Shown here in pieces: positions 7,661 to 16,634 of a stretch of DNA of 64,000 nucleotides. The position numbers and the translations under genes are program-made. Source of the DNA: Rubripirellula tenax (GTDB lineage: Bacteria; Planctomycetota; Planctomycetia; Pirellulales; Pirellulaceae); contig NZ_SJPW01000002.1 of NCBI RefSeq assembly GCF_007860125.1, forward strand, positions 434,001 through 498,000. The letters are read 5' to 3'. The notes beneath the pieces are model-generated. The model was given only the letters and a program-made list of their open reading frames with translations, was not told the DNA's origin and did not search any database. Position 1 is the stretch's first letter, and each line of letters begins with the position of its first letter.

Positions 7661-9016
7661 CTATTCGGCCGAGCCGATGCAATAGAGGTATGCGTTGGAT
7701 CGAAGGAATAGGTTGCCATCGCTGATCGCTGGCGTGGCACCGAATCCGCTCTTGTCGAACGTCATGTCGTTCGATGTTATCAGCTTGTACTCCGATTTCG
7801 CTTCGACGACATGGACCATGCCTGCGTTGGTCGTGATGTAAATTTTGCCCTCGGCGACGACGGGTGACGCATAGTCACCACCACCGCCTCCGCCACCACG
7901 TCCGCCACCACCACCAAAGCCACCTGGTCGCGATCCTGCGCGCTGTTCTTCGTCGCCGCCCGCTGGTGAATCGGGTAGACGTTCCTGGAATACTCGTTCG
8001 CCCGTTTTCGCATCAAGGCACTCGAAGACGGAACCGCTTACGGAATAGAGATGACCATCCATGACAATGGGCGTTGCGTAACGAGGTCTGACGCGACCTT
8101 CCCAAACCGTGTTCGATTTCGACACGTCGTCTTTGCCGCCAACGCGAACCGCTACCGCTTCTTCGCCAGTCGCGTAAACGATTCCATCATCACCGGGAAC
8201 CGCACTGACTTGGGCGTTGCGGGAATTGACTCCGTTGGCATACCAAGCGAGCTTTCCCGTTGCGTTGTTCAGTCCCCAGACTTCGCCAATGACCGAAACG
8301 ACGACGTGGGTGATTTCACCATCGTTGACAACGACAGGTGTTGTCCAGCATTCGCCCAGCCCACCGGCGGTCGCGCGAAACTTCTCTTTCCCGGTCATTT
8401 TGTCGAGCCAAACGATCGACAGTGACTCGTCCGCTGCGTTCACAATCACACAGTCATCGAGCACAATCGGACTGGCTGCGGACCCAAAGCCTTTCAAGCT
8501 GGGTTCGGCGCCCACGCTTTGATTCCAAACGTCGTTGCCATCCATGTCATACGCATAGACGCCCGACTTCCCGAAAAACGCATACACATAGGTGCCATCG
8601 CTGGTTGGCGTGTTACTGGCATAGCCGTGCGTCGTAACGCCTGGCGGCCGAAATTCGTCCTCCGGCATTTTGGCGTCCACCGTTTTTGTCCAGAGTGTCT
8701 TCCCCGCAATGCGATCGACGCAAACGAGGTGACGCTTCAAATCTTTCAGTTCGCCTTGACCGTCACCCATTCCGTAACCGGAATAACATGTGACGAACAC
8801 CTTGTCGCCGACCACGATCGGGCTGGATATTCCACGACCGGGTAGTTCCAGTTTCCATCGCATGTTCTCGTCGGCACCGAAATCCGTCGGAGCATCGGAT
8901 TCGCTGATGCCGGTTCCATTGGGCCCGCGAAACCGCGTCCAATCGGCCGACGACGGCTGAGTCATCGCAATCGAGATAACGACACAAAACAACGGAAAAA
9001 TCAAGTATTTCATCAT
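7661..9016 (-). CDS. Exported PQQ-type beta-propeller repeat protein (BamB-like fold)
   Basis: 451 residues with a signal peptide (KYLIFPLFCVVISIAM...SSADWTRFRGP). The WTRFRGPNGTGIS start and repeated blades ending in GKTLW, GKLAWY and GERVFQ are typical of planctomycete PQQ-like (YVTN/BamB-fold) proteins. At about residue 365-390 there is a Gly/Arg-rich insertion (RPGGFGGGGGRGGGGGGGDY) that breaks the blade pattern. No catalytic residues of quinoprotein dehydrogenases are obvious, so a structural or binding role is likelier than redox catalysis. A 490-bp leader lies upstream. ATG at 9016; a second ATG follows directly. Confidence 0.9.
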   Translation of the reverse strand: MMKYLIFPLFCVVISIAMTQPSSADWTRFRGPNGTGISESDAPTDFGADENMRWKLELPGRGISSPIVVGDKVFVTCYSGYGMGDGQGELKDLKRHLVCVDRIAGKTLWTKTVDAKMPEDEFRPPGVTTHGYASNTPTSDGTYVYAFFGKSGVYAYDMDGNDVWNQSVGAEPSLKGFGSAASPIVLDDCVIVNAADESLSIVWLDKMTGKEKFRATAGGLGECWTTPVVVNDGEITHVVVSVIGEVWGLNNATGKLAWYANGVNSRNAQVSAVPGDDGIVYATGEEAVAVRVGGKDDVSKSNTVWEGRVRPRYATPIVMDGHLYSVSGSVFECLDAKTGERVFQERLPDSPAGGDEEQRAGSRPGGFGGGGGRGGGGGGGDYASPVVAEGKIYITTNAGMVHVVEAKSEYKLITSNDMTFDKSGFGATPAISDGNLFLRSNAYLYCIGSAE

Positions 9017-9508
9017 GGATACAACGAAGGACGAGTGAACGCACGACGGAACGCGACTGGGACAGACGTAAGATCACGGCAGGACGAGAAGCCATTTGAA
9101 CACGGCGATGAAGACCAAGCCGTCCAGTATCCAACCCGACCCACGCCCAAAAGTATCGTTTCAGGAGATCGAATTAAACAGAATGTTGTTTGTCACGCTG
9201 GTGACTGGCTAGGTGACGGAATGCCGTCCAGCAATTCCTCTCGCGTCACTTTCTACGATGCAAAGATTGATTTCTCGGACAAGGCGAAAACGGTGATGTG
9301 GTACTGTTTCGCACCCGGCCGTTTGATCGCATCGGATCATATCCTGGGTGCCCCTTGTCGTTGTGACTGAACTTCCCGATACCCATTGCGTTCGGCGGAA
9401 GGTTCGTGAAGTCCGCGGGGATGTCGTGGAGCAGCCAGTATGATTTGGTGTCTCCGGGGCCGGTACGGCTTGCCCGAACGACTGCGATAGGACTCCGTTC
9501 TTCGCAGC
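9017..9508. other. 492-bp stretch with no convincing gene
   Basis: The stretch lies between the 3' end of the 646-residue gene and the start of the beta-propeller gene, both minus strand, so it should carry the promoter of the latter. A plus-strand frame (9035-9370, GTG start) ends in a segment with a protein-like look (RVTFYDAKIDFSDKAKTVMWY), but its first half overlaps the presumed promoter and it matches nothing I know. No hairpin with a T-run or clear sigma-70 pair was seen. Confidence 0.5.
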
Positions 9509-11449
9509 TCAGTTTACTGCGGCGACGCCGACCGACAGCCAGCCGTTTTGGGCGTCGACGGATTCCGGTCGGAACACTCGGCCGCGTAACGATTCAAGTT
9601 TTGACGTCATCGGAACGGTGAACGATTGATCCAACAGTACTTCGGGGAAGACTTCCGCGAACTTCTTTTGGATCGTTCGTTTCAGCCCGGCTTGCGACAT
9701 TGTCAGCCGCTTGCTGGGGCCCGGGAACGACACGTCGACCGTGTCCTTTCTTAGCAGCAACATGCGACCGTCTTGGGTTCGCGCTGGTTCGTAGACCGCC
9801 GTGATTTCCATCGCTTGTTTCAATTCGCGAGTACCCGTCGCAAATCGGGTTCCCCGCACGCCGACTCGGATGGTTTGATCGCGAGCTTCGAAGATGATCG
9901 GTCGCAGTCTTGCAAAGTCGATCTCGAACGGTGTTTCGTCGTCTTCTTCGCCGCTGTCGTCATCCGTCGACGATTCCAGCACCGATCGACCCGTGTCGGC
10001 CGTCTTAGATGCTTGGACAGGCAGACCTGCGTCGGCAATGATTTCCTCGAAGTCGCCTTCGCGAAGCGTTCGCCCGGCAAGCAGCGGTGTCATCGCGTTG
10101 TCAATCGCGGACTCGTGAATTTGCACGGCTGCGTCGAACGCTTGGGTGATTAGCGGCCGCGTGGTGACGGATGCCAATTGGTCGGTTCGACGCAGCGTCG
10201 CGTCGATGAAGATCATTTGGTCGGTCGAACCCCAAAGGCGTGCGGGTTCGTCTAACGACATTCGCGTCAGAACGGGTCGCACATTTGCCAACACGTCCGG
10301 TGGCGCGACCGCAGTGGCGGTATCGGTTTGCTCGACGAACTGGCTGCCGACTTGAGTTCGCAGTTTCTCGACGGCGATTCGATCCGCTTTCGGTTTTTGC
10401 TCGGCGGCCTTCTTGCTCGCGATTCGGCGGACCAATCGCATGCGGTGCTCGATCGCATCAATGTTGGTGCTTAACGACGCTTGGACAAACGCATTGTCGG
10501 CGCGAATGCCAGCTTCGCTGATGTGCAGCATTCGCGATACGTTCACGCTGCCGACGCCCGAGGTGCGCAGGACGACCGGGCCGTTGTAGCCGGTGTTTTT
10601 GTTGGTGACGCAGCCCGCCAAGGCAACTTGCACCCGCACGTCGCCGATCGACGGAAGCACATCAGCAGTGATCATGCCGTTGAGCGATGCACTGCCGACG
10701 ATGCGTGTTCCAAGGATGCAATCGCGAACGGGGCGAGACTGATTGACGCCTCGGTTGATGGCCGACTGGACCATCGACTCGCTGACCAGGACGGCCAAGT
10801 TGGGTCGATTGAACTGGTTGCCCAACGCGGCGACAAAATCACCGGCTTGCTCTGATGCGATCAACAAGCCGACGACTGCGTTGAGCGACGAGACGTCTTC
10901 GGCGGAAGGGTGGTCGCCCATCTCGCGAATCTTTTCCGCCAAGGCTTCCATTTGGCGGGCCACCAAGGTTTCCGCGCGTTGGGGATCGCGAAGGCGGACG
11001 GCTTCAATCAGGCGTTCGAGGTCGCGGCGCAGTGTTGTTAGCCGAGACAGTTCCAGACCAGGCGACGTCCCGACCAAGCGGTAACGCAGATCGATGGCTC
11101 GTCGAGCAACGTCCGTTTCCGATTCGTCCGCCGTGATGGCATCACGCAAGGGACCGAGGTCGAGGTAGTCCAACCATGCCGCCGCATTGGACGCATCGGT
11201 TTGCCGGGTGAAGAATGATTCCGCGGCATTAAGGCTGTTCAGGGCCGTTCCGCGGGACTCGTCGAAGCTCGGAAAACGGCTGGAATCCAGATGCTTGGAA
11301 GCCGAATCGATTTGCGATGCCAGCCGCTCGCGGTCACTGGCCGACCACTGGGCCAGGGCAACCGAGGGAAGGGATAGCGATGTCAACACGGACCCCATCA
11401 TGGCCCCGGTCAACAAAAAACGATGCAAAAGCGGTCCGACGCGATACAT
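9509..11449 (-). CDS. Exported protein of unknown function, 646 residues
   Basis: A signal peptide (FLLTGAMMGSVLTSLSLPSVALAQ) is followed by a mostly helical N-terminal half (residues 35-205) and a beta-rich part with repeated Arg-Val-Thr-Ser stretches. Residues 495-510 form an acidic linker (STDDDSGEEDDETPFE). Many Ser/Ala/Leu/Arg residues and few Cys suggest a soluble periplasmic or surface protein. It resembles no named family I recognise; it looks like one of the conserved but uncharacterised exported proteins of the Pirellulaceae. It stands alone: 124 bp separate its start from the end of the next minus-strand gene. ATG at 11449 gives the complete signal peptide. Confidence 0.8.
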   Translation of the reverse strand: MYRVGPLLHRFLLTGAMMGSVLTSLSLPSVALAQWSASDRERLASQIDSASKHLDSSRFPSFDESRGTALNSLNAAESFFTRQTDASNAAAWLDYLDLGPLRDAITADESETDVARRAIDLRYRLVGTSPGLELSRLTTLRRDLERLIEAVRLRDPQRAETLVARQMEALAEKIREMGDHPSAEDVSSLNAVVGLLIASEQAGDFVAALGNQFNRPNLAVLVSESMVQSAINRGVNQSRPVRDCILGTRIVGSASLNGMITADVLPSIGDVRVQVALAGCVTNKNTGYNGPVVLRTSGVGSVNVSRMLHISEAGIRADNAFVQASLSTNIDAIEHRMRLVRRIASKKAAEQKPKADRIAVEKLRTQVGSQFVEQTDTATAVAPPDVLANVRPVLTRMSLDEPARLWGSTDQMIFIDATLRRTDQLASVTTRPLITQAFDAAVQIHESAIDNAMTPLLAGRTLREGDFEEIIADAGLPVQASKTADTGRSVLESSTDDDSGEEDDETPFEIDFARLRPIIFEARDQTIRVGVRGTRFATGTRELKQAMEITAVYEPARTQDGRMLLLRKDTVDVSFPGPSKRLTMSQAGLKRTIQKKFAEVFPEVLLDQSFTVPMTSKLESLRGRVFRPESVDAQNGWLSVGVAAVN

Positions 11450-11573
11450 GGAGATCCAACAAAATGCGTAAGCGAGTTAAGGAGTGGGGGTGGCAGGCCC
11501 TGGGCAAGATTGCACCATTCTAGCCTTGATTTCTTTGTCGGAGAGTAGGTCGGCCGGAATTTCGACGGTCCGT

Positions 11574-12260
11574 CTAACCCCCCAGGGGCTCGATTCCCGC
11601 ACAGAACTGCTCGATGGCGGTCACGGCTTGCGGGTCATTGTGATGAGCGACCGCGACCAAGCCGATTTCTACGTCGCCCATGGACCACCGACCGACTTGC
11701 CGAGGATCGGTCAGGTTCCATGCCAGCGGAAACTTGCCGCCGCCGCCATCAGGGACTTCGACATTGACCGTTTTCGAGACGCGGACCCACCGAATATTGG
11801 CGTTTGGTGTTTGAATGGACGGCGGTGCGTCGTCGCGGGAATCAGCGGGTGCGTCGTTGCGAGAGTTTGTGGATGCTTCGTCGAGCCCCTTCGGATCCAC
11901 GGAGGATCCCTCCGATGGGAACAACTGCAGCAAACAGCCGCTCGCCTCGTTCACAAACGTGGGTCGAAGATCGCGTTCGTCGACGGTTCGTGCCAGCATC
12001 GACCATCCGTCGGGCAGCGTGATACGAATTCCCAAGTCAGCGAATTCTTGCACCCGATCTCGATCGCGGATCGGAATCCATTCTCCTTGCCCGCGATAGT
12101 TCAGCACTCCCGCTTCGCGTCGATCCAGCAGGTAAGACCGGATGCCAAACAGGGCGACAATGCCGATCGAGATCCAAACCCATCGCGACATTTTCAACCG
12201 CGATCGGGGGTCCGCGTTCGAATCGGGCGGTATTTGTGGCGAAGAAGGAGACGAGTTCAC
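11574..12260 (-). CDS. Membrane-anchored protein of unknown function
   Basis: 228 residues with one N-terminal transmembrane helix (WVWISIGIVALFGI) and an extracytoplasmic domain containing FADLGIRITLPDGWSML and a C-terminal AIEQFCAGIEPLGG. A Ser/Asp-rich, low-complexity stretch sits at about 120-150. No known domain recognised. It follows the FHA-GAF-cyclase gene by 28 bp on the same strand, so the two are probably co-transcribed and may be functionally linked. The start is a GTG at 12260; an ATG at 12191, right before the membrane helix, is an alternative. Confidence 0.7.
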   Translation of the reverse strand: MNSSPSSPQIPPDSNADPRSRLKMSRWVWISIGIVALFGIRSYLLDRREAGVLNYRGQGEWIPIRDRDRVQEFADLGIRITLPDGWSMLARTVDERDLRPTFVNEASGCLLQLFPSEGSSVDPKGLDEASTNSRNDAPADSRDDAPPSIQTPNANIRWVRVSKTVNVEVPDGGGGKFPLAWNLTDPRQVGRWSMGDVEIGLVAVAHHNDPQAVTAIEQFCAGIEPLGG

Positions 12261-12288
12261 AGGTGGTCAATCGTGTCGATGGGGTCGG

Positions 12289-14106
12289 TCATCCGAGTTT
12301 GGGCATATCGATGATACCGTCCCAACCTTCCGGTGGAACGCGGTTGTGCCGCAGGATCGTCGACAGCAACGCATCTTTGGGTCGATCCCACGCGGGCATC
12401 GAGTGGAGTTTTTCGTAGGCTTGGTCCCAACGGCCGGCGATCAGATCATCCAGGCTCGATTCGTAAATCGCAATCTGTTCATCCGAAAGTGTGGGCTGGG
12501 TCCCGTCATCGGGTTCCAACAACTCACTGACTTCGACCGCGTTAAGAAATCCCGCTGGGCGTACCTTGGCCAATCGCCGAACGCGAAAACGATCGTCCGC
12601 GGACGATCGAATCGCCCCAGCCGTTGCCGCGTCAACGATGATTTCCGCGCCCAGCGATTTGGTGATGCCTTCTAGTCGCGCCGACAGATTCACGACCGGC
12701 CCGAACGCTGTGACTTTGACTTGGTCGACGGTACCGATTCGACCGGCGACGGCGCGACCTGTTGCGATGCCGATGCCGCATCGAAATCCGCCCGCATCGG
12801 TATCACGCCGATAATCGGAACGAATTCGCAGCGCCGCCCGCGCGGCCAGCGTCACGCTGTTTTCTTGTTTCAGCGGCCAGCCCCAAAAGCCCATCGCCGC
12901 ATCGCCGTGAAAGTCGCCGATGACACCGCCCGAGTCCAAGATGTGTCGTGTCATCACGCCGAGTGCTTCGCTGACGCGAGCCAACAAATCCAACAGGTCA
13001 CCCGAGTCGCGCTCGCTGGCTCGCGAAAACCCCCTTAGGTCGCAAAACATGACGGACAAGTCTGCTTCGCGCGGCGTCAGCACTTCGTCGGGATCGCGAC
13101 CCGCCATCGCCTCCATCACCACCGGCGCGAAGAAGTGCCGCAGTTCGCTTTGTCGGCGTTGCAGCCGTCGGCTTTGGCGCAAGTTGGCGATGGTTGTGCC
13201 GACCAACTCGGCGAACTTCACGTCGTCTTCTAACTCGTCGGGTGCAGTTTGCATCGACTGGCCGATATCGAAACCGGGCTCGGTCGCGCGTTGTCCCGTC
13301 ACATACAACGCCCAACCGGGACATGCTTCGCTTCGCAGAGGAACGCAAAATGCCCAATCGACCTCATCGCTGGCCGTGAACGCCGGTGAATCGCTGCCAT
13401 GTGACGACCACAAATGCAGCACACTCTCGCGCCGCGCCGTCGCCGCCAAAGCCAGTCGTGAACTGACCGGCGTTTCCTTCGTACCCAGCGTGCGGCTGTC
13501 GTAATGCAAAATCTCGACGGCTTCTTGACCGTCATCGTCGCGAGTCTCTGGCGATACCCGCACGATGGCAACGGCCGCGGCCGAAGGCGTTGCTTGCAGC
13601 AAAACGCCCGTCACGCGGACCAGAAGTTCCTCGTCGCTATGGCTGCCCGAAATCAAGTCCGGCAACCGGCTGAGCATCTCGATTCGCGAGGACGCGTCGC
13701 GGTAGTGTCGGCGGCTGAGCGATTGATGATCGAACGCGTGTTCGGTCACCTCGCCTCCGCCGACGGACGCCTTCGATTTGGATGTGTCCGACGTGCCGGG
13801 ACGATTGACCAGCGTGAATGTAGTTTTCCCGATCACGAAATGGTCGCCAGCAACCACGATGAAGGTGTCGACTTGGCGGCCTTGGTGAAAAACGGGATTA
13901 CGCGCGTTCTTCATTCGCACGACTTCGATCCGATCATCGGACAATGACCGCACGCGAACGTGGCTGCGCGAGATCAGCGAGTCCCAAGGCACATTCCAAT
14001 CCGAATCGGCGCGGCCGACCACGATATCGATGCCGGAAGTCGGTGCCGGCAATTCCCGCCGCCATCGATCATCAAAATTCGGTCCTTGGGCAATCAGGTC
14101 AGGCAT
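12289..14106 (-). CDS. FHA-GAF-class III nucleotide cyclase
   Basis: 605 residues. FHA domain at about 25-105 (VVGRADSD, SLISRSHVRV), which binds phosphothreonine. GAF-like domain at about 140-305. A short helix leads to the cyclase homology domain (348-500). Asp356 (FCDLRGF) and Asp402 (FHGDAAMGFWG) are the two metal ligands, and Asn473 and Arg477 (VVNLSARLE) match the transition-state residues. The two purine-selecting positions are unusual: Lys becomes Asp398 and Asp becomes Pro470 (FGPVVN). A C-terminal helical tail follows. Canonical enzymes make cAMP from ATP; the variant suggests a changed nucleotide preference or altered activity. FHA implies control by a Ser/Thr kinase such as the one at 22.7 kb, an inference. 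Followed by a membrane protein gene 28 bp on. Confidence 0.9.
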   Translation of the reverse strand: MPDLIAQGPNFDDRWRRELPAPTSGIDIVVGRADSDWNVPWDSLISRSHVRVRSLSDDRIEVVRMKNARNPVFHQGRQVDTFIVVAGDHFVIGKTTFTLVNRPGTSDTSKSKASVGGGEVTEHAFDHQSLSRRHYRDASSRIEMLSRLPDLISGSHSDEELLVRVTGVLLQATPSAAAVAIVRVSPETRDDDGQEAVEILHYDSRTLGTKETPVSSRLALAATARRESVLHLWSSHGSDSPAFTASDEVDWAFCVPLRSEACPGWALYVTGQRATEPGFDIGQSMQTAPDELEDDVKFAELVGTTIANLRQSRRLQRRQSELRHFFAPVVMEAMAGRDPDEVLTPREADLSVMFCDLRGFSRASERDSGDLLDLLARVSEALGVMTRHILDSGGVIGDFHGDAAMGFWGWPLKQENSVTLAARAALRIRSDYRRDTDAGGFRCGIGIATGRAVAGRIGTVDQVKVTAFGPVVNLSARLEGITKSLGAEIIVDAATAGAIRSSADDRFRVRRLAKVRPAGFLNAVEVSELLEPDDGTQPTLSDEQIAIYESSLDDLIAGRWDQAYEKLHSMPAWDRPKDALLSTILRHNRVPPEGWDGIIDMPKLG

Positions 14107-14129
14107 GGGAGTAGGTAACAGGTTGCAGG

Positions 14130-15365
14130 TTATTTGGCCGTGGATGCTGCGATTGCGGCGGCTCGACCGGTGGCGAACGCCGACTGGAAGTTATAGCCGC
14201 CGATCCAACCGTCGACGTCCAAGACTTCGCCGGCGATGAACAAACCGGGGCACAGGCGACTTTCCATTGTTCGCGGGTCGACTTCTTTTAGCGACACGCC
14301 ACCGGCGGTCACTTCCGCTTTGTCGAATCCGCGAGTTCCCGACACGGGGACGGGCAACCGTTTGATTTGGTCCACCAAACGTCGCCTTGTCGCAGCGGGC
14401 AGCTCGGCGACTGACCGGTCGGCATCGACGCATTGCACCATCGCATCGGCCAAACGGTTCGGCATCCACTGGGCCAGGACCGCAGACACTCGCCGTCGTC
14501 CGCCATCGGCATTGCGATCGCCCAGAGTCGCTTCGACCCGCCCGTCGTCCAAGTCCGGCACCAAGTCCAATTCCAAGCGAACTTCGTTCATCGACGATGC
14601 CGCCGTCATCACGCCGCTGACATCCATCGCCGCGGGCCCCGAGAAACCGAAGTGAGTGAACAACCATGACGAACGTCGTGCAATGGCGGCCTGTTTGCGT
14701 TTCGCTTCGCGTCGTCGAACGGTCGCAACACAGTCATCTAGTGTGATCCCCGACAAGGCATTCATCCAAGCGGTGCCGCCGACCAACGGCACCAGCGCCG
14801 GCCGCGGCGTCACAATGGTGTGCCCCAAATCGGCAAGCCAGCGGTACGCGTCACCGGTGGTGCCGCATCCGGGCCAACTGCGTCCGCCCGCAGTCACGAT
14901 GACCCGGTCGGCGTGAACCGTTCCTTCATCGGTGAACACTTGCCAACCATCGTCGCTGCGCTGGACATTCTGTACTCCCGACCGCAATCGAATTTCGGTG
15001 CCTGAGTCGACTGCCATTGTGTGCAAGGCGTCACGCACTTGGACGGCTCGATTGCTTTCGGGAAAAATTTTTCCCGTCGATTCAACCTTGGTGGCGACGC
15101 CCGCGGCTTCGAACATTTTCACAACATCGACGGGTGGAAACGCGCCGACACTGGGTTGTAGAAATCGTTGGGCGTGTCCGAACGCTTCGCAGATACCACG
15201 AGCATCCGTGTCGTGCGTCAAATTGCAGCGGGTTCCGCCGGACATCAAAATCTTGACACCCGTTTTTGTGTTCTTTTCTAATAAAGTAACGTTGGCGCCG
15301 CGACGGGAAGCCTCCGCCGCCGCCAGCATGCCCGCCGCGCCAGCGCCAATCACCACGATGTCCAT
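14130..15365 (-). CDS. BaiN/YhiN-type FAD-dependent oxidoreductase (HI0933 family)
   Basis: 411 residues from the ATG at 15365, which opens directly on the FAD-binding motif MDIVVIGAGAAGMLAAAEAS. Other family blocks are ILMSGGTRCNLTH, VIVTAGGRSWPGCGTTGD, THFGFSGPAAMDVSG and the C-terminal PGLFIAGEVLDVDGWIGGYN. The family binds FAD through a Rossmann fold and is predicted to reduce an unknown substrate; a member (BaiN) acts on bile-acid intermediates, but this cannot be extended here. The length matches the family (about 400). The frame continues 29 codons upstream to 15452 in an A/T-rich stretch that looks like promoter, not protein. It lies 23 bp upstream of the cyclase gene. Confidence 0.9.
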   Translation of the reverse strand: MDIVVIGAGAAGMLAAAEASRRGANVTLLEKNTKTGVKILMSGGTRCNLTHDTDARGICEAFGHAQRFLQPSVGAFPPVDVVKMFEAAGVATKVESTGKIFPESNRAVQVRDALHTMAVDSGTEIRLRSGVQNVQRSDDGWQVFTDEGTVHADRVIVTAGGRSWPGCGTTGDAYRWLADLGHTIVTPRPALVPLVGGTAWMNALSGITLDDCVATVRRREAKRKQAAIARRSSWLFTHFGFSGPAAMDVSGVMTAASSMNEVRLELDLVPDLDDGRVEATLGDRNADGGRRRVSAVLAQWMPNRLADAMVQCVDADRSVAELPAATRRRLVDQIKRLPVPVSGTRGFDKAEVTAGGVSLKEVDPRTMESRLCPGLFIAGEVLDVDGWIGGYNFQSAFATGRAAAIAASTAK

Positions 15366-15496
15366 TGAGAAACGCTTTTGTGTAAATTTAAATTTTTGTC
15401 GAGTGCAAGTCATCAGCGACAAAGTTGGACTTGCCTGACGAAACGTCAACAAGCAACATAGTCTCTCTGCCCGACGCCCCGAAACTCGCTGCCATC

Positions 15497-16609
15497 ATGT
15501 CTGACGCATCGACCCATTCGCCGACGTTCTCGTTCGCTCAAGCCCGCCGGTTGATTGGCGATTTGAATTCGCCGAAACCCTGGATCTATTGGACCGATTT
15601 TTTAACGTCGATTCTGATCGGTCACATCGCCATCCATGGCATTCTATTCATTCCTCGGCGATTTCCCGATACCGCCTGGGCTTGGGGTGGATCCGCCGTG
15701 TGTTATGTGATCACGGTGTTGGCGTACATGCGCGCACTGATGTTCATTCACGAGTTGGTACACCTGCCCAAACGCGGGTTTGGTGCGTTTCGATTCGTGT
15801 GGAACGCGTTGTGTGGGATTCTCTTTTTGGTTCCGTCGTTCCTTTACTACCCGCATGTCGACCACCACCGACGCAAGCATTATGGCACCGATCATGACGG
15901 CGAGTACCTGGCACTCAGTCATATGGGGCGATGGATGATCGTCGGTTTCGTGGTCCAGGCACTGCTGGTCCCGTTCTTAGGAATTGCACGATTTTTGATC
16001 ATCAGCCCGGTTTGTTGGGTCATTCCCGGCGCCCGACAATGGGTGCATCGTCACGCGTCGACGATGTTGGTCGACCCCAGTTATGAGCGAACCGACGCCG
16101 GTCCCGAACTGATGCGGACGGTGGTGATCCAAGAGTTCTTTTGCTTTTTGTGGTGCATCGTTTTGTTGTCCAGGCACTATTTTCGTACCGGCATTTGGTT
16201 CGACCCGTTTTGGATCGTCGCATACGGTGTTGGGATCGGGCTGTTGGTATTGAACGAGATCCGCACGCTCGGCGCGCATCGCTGGACCAACGAAGAAGGC
16301 GAGATGACATTCGAGGAACAATTGCTGGACACCGTCAACTATCCCCACAAGCCCTGGATCAGCGAATTGTGGGGACCGATCGGGACTCGCTATCACGCAC
16401 TGCATCACTTGTTCCCAAGGATGCCGTATCACAATCTCGCCAAGGCCCACCAGCGGTTGGTCCAAGGATTGCCAGCGGACTCTCCCTACCATCGAACGAT
16501 CGCGACCAGTTTGACCAGCGAGATCGTCGCCCTTTGGCACCGCGCCCGCGAATCCGAACGACGTCCATCGTTTGCCGAAACCGTCAATAAGACGCCCGAT
16601 CGACGGTGA
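15497..16609 (+). CDS. Membrane fatty acid desaturase
   Basis: 370 residues with four or more membrane segments and the three His boxes of integral di-iron desaturases: HELVH (85-89), HVDHHRRKH (120-128) and HALHH about 190 residues on (IGTRYHALHHLFPRMPY). It should introduce a double bond into an acyl chain at the inner membrane, probably as a cold or fluidity response. The substrate and position are not evident. The start is the ATG at 15497; an upstream TTG (15425) would add 24 residues without membrane or motif content. It is divergent from the flavoprotein gene, sharing about 130 bp of A/T-rich promoter, and convergent with treZ 25 bp downstream. Confidence 0.88.
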   Translation: MSDASTHSPTFSFAQARRLIGDLNSPKPWIYWTDFLTSILIGHIAIHGILFIPRRFPDTAWAWGGSAVCYVITVLAYMRALMFIHELVHLPKRGFGAFRFVWNALCGILFLVPSFLYYPHVDHHRRKHYGTDHDGEYLALSHMGRWMIVGFVVQALLVPFLGIARFLIISPVCWVIPGARQWVHRHASTMLVDPSYERTDAGPELMRTVVIQEFFCFLWCIVLLSRHYFRTGIWFDPFWIVAYGVGIGLLVLNEIRTLGAHRWTNEEGEMTFEEQLLDTVNYPHKPWISELWGPIGTRYHALHHLFPRMPYHNLAKAHQRLVQGLPADSPYHRTIATSLTSEIVALWHRARESERRPSFAETVNKTPDRR

Positions 16610-16634
16610 ACCTGCCTGCGTTGATCAACCCTGC

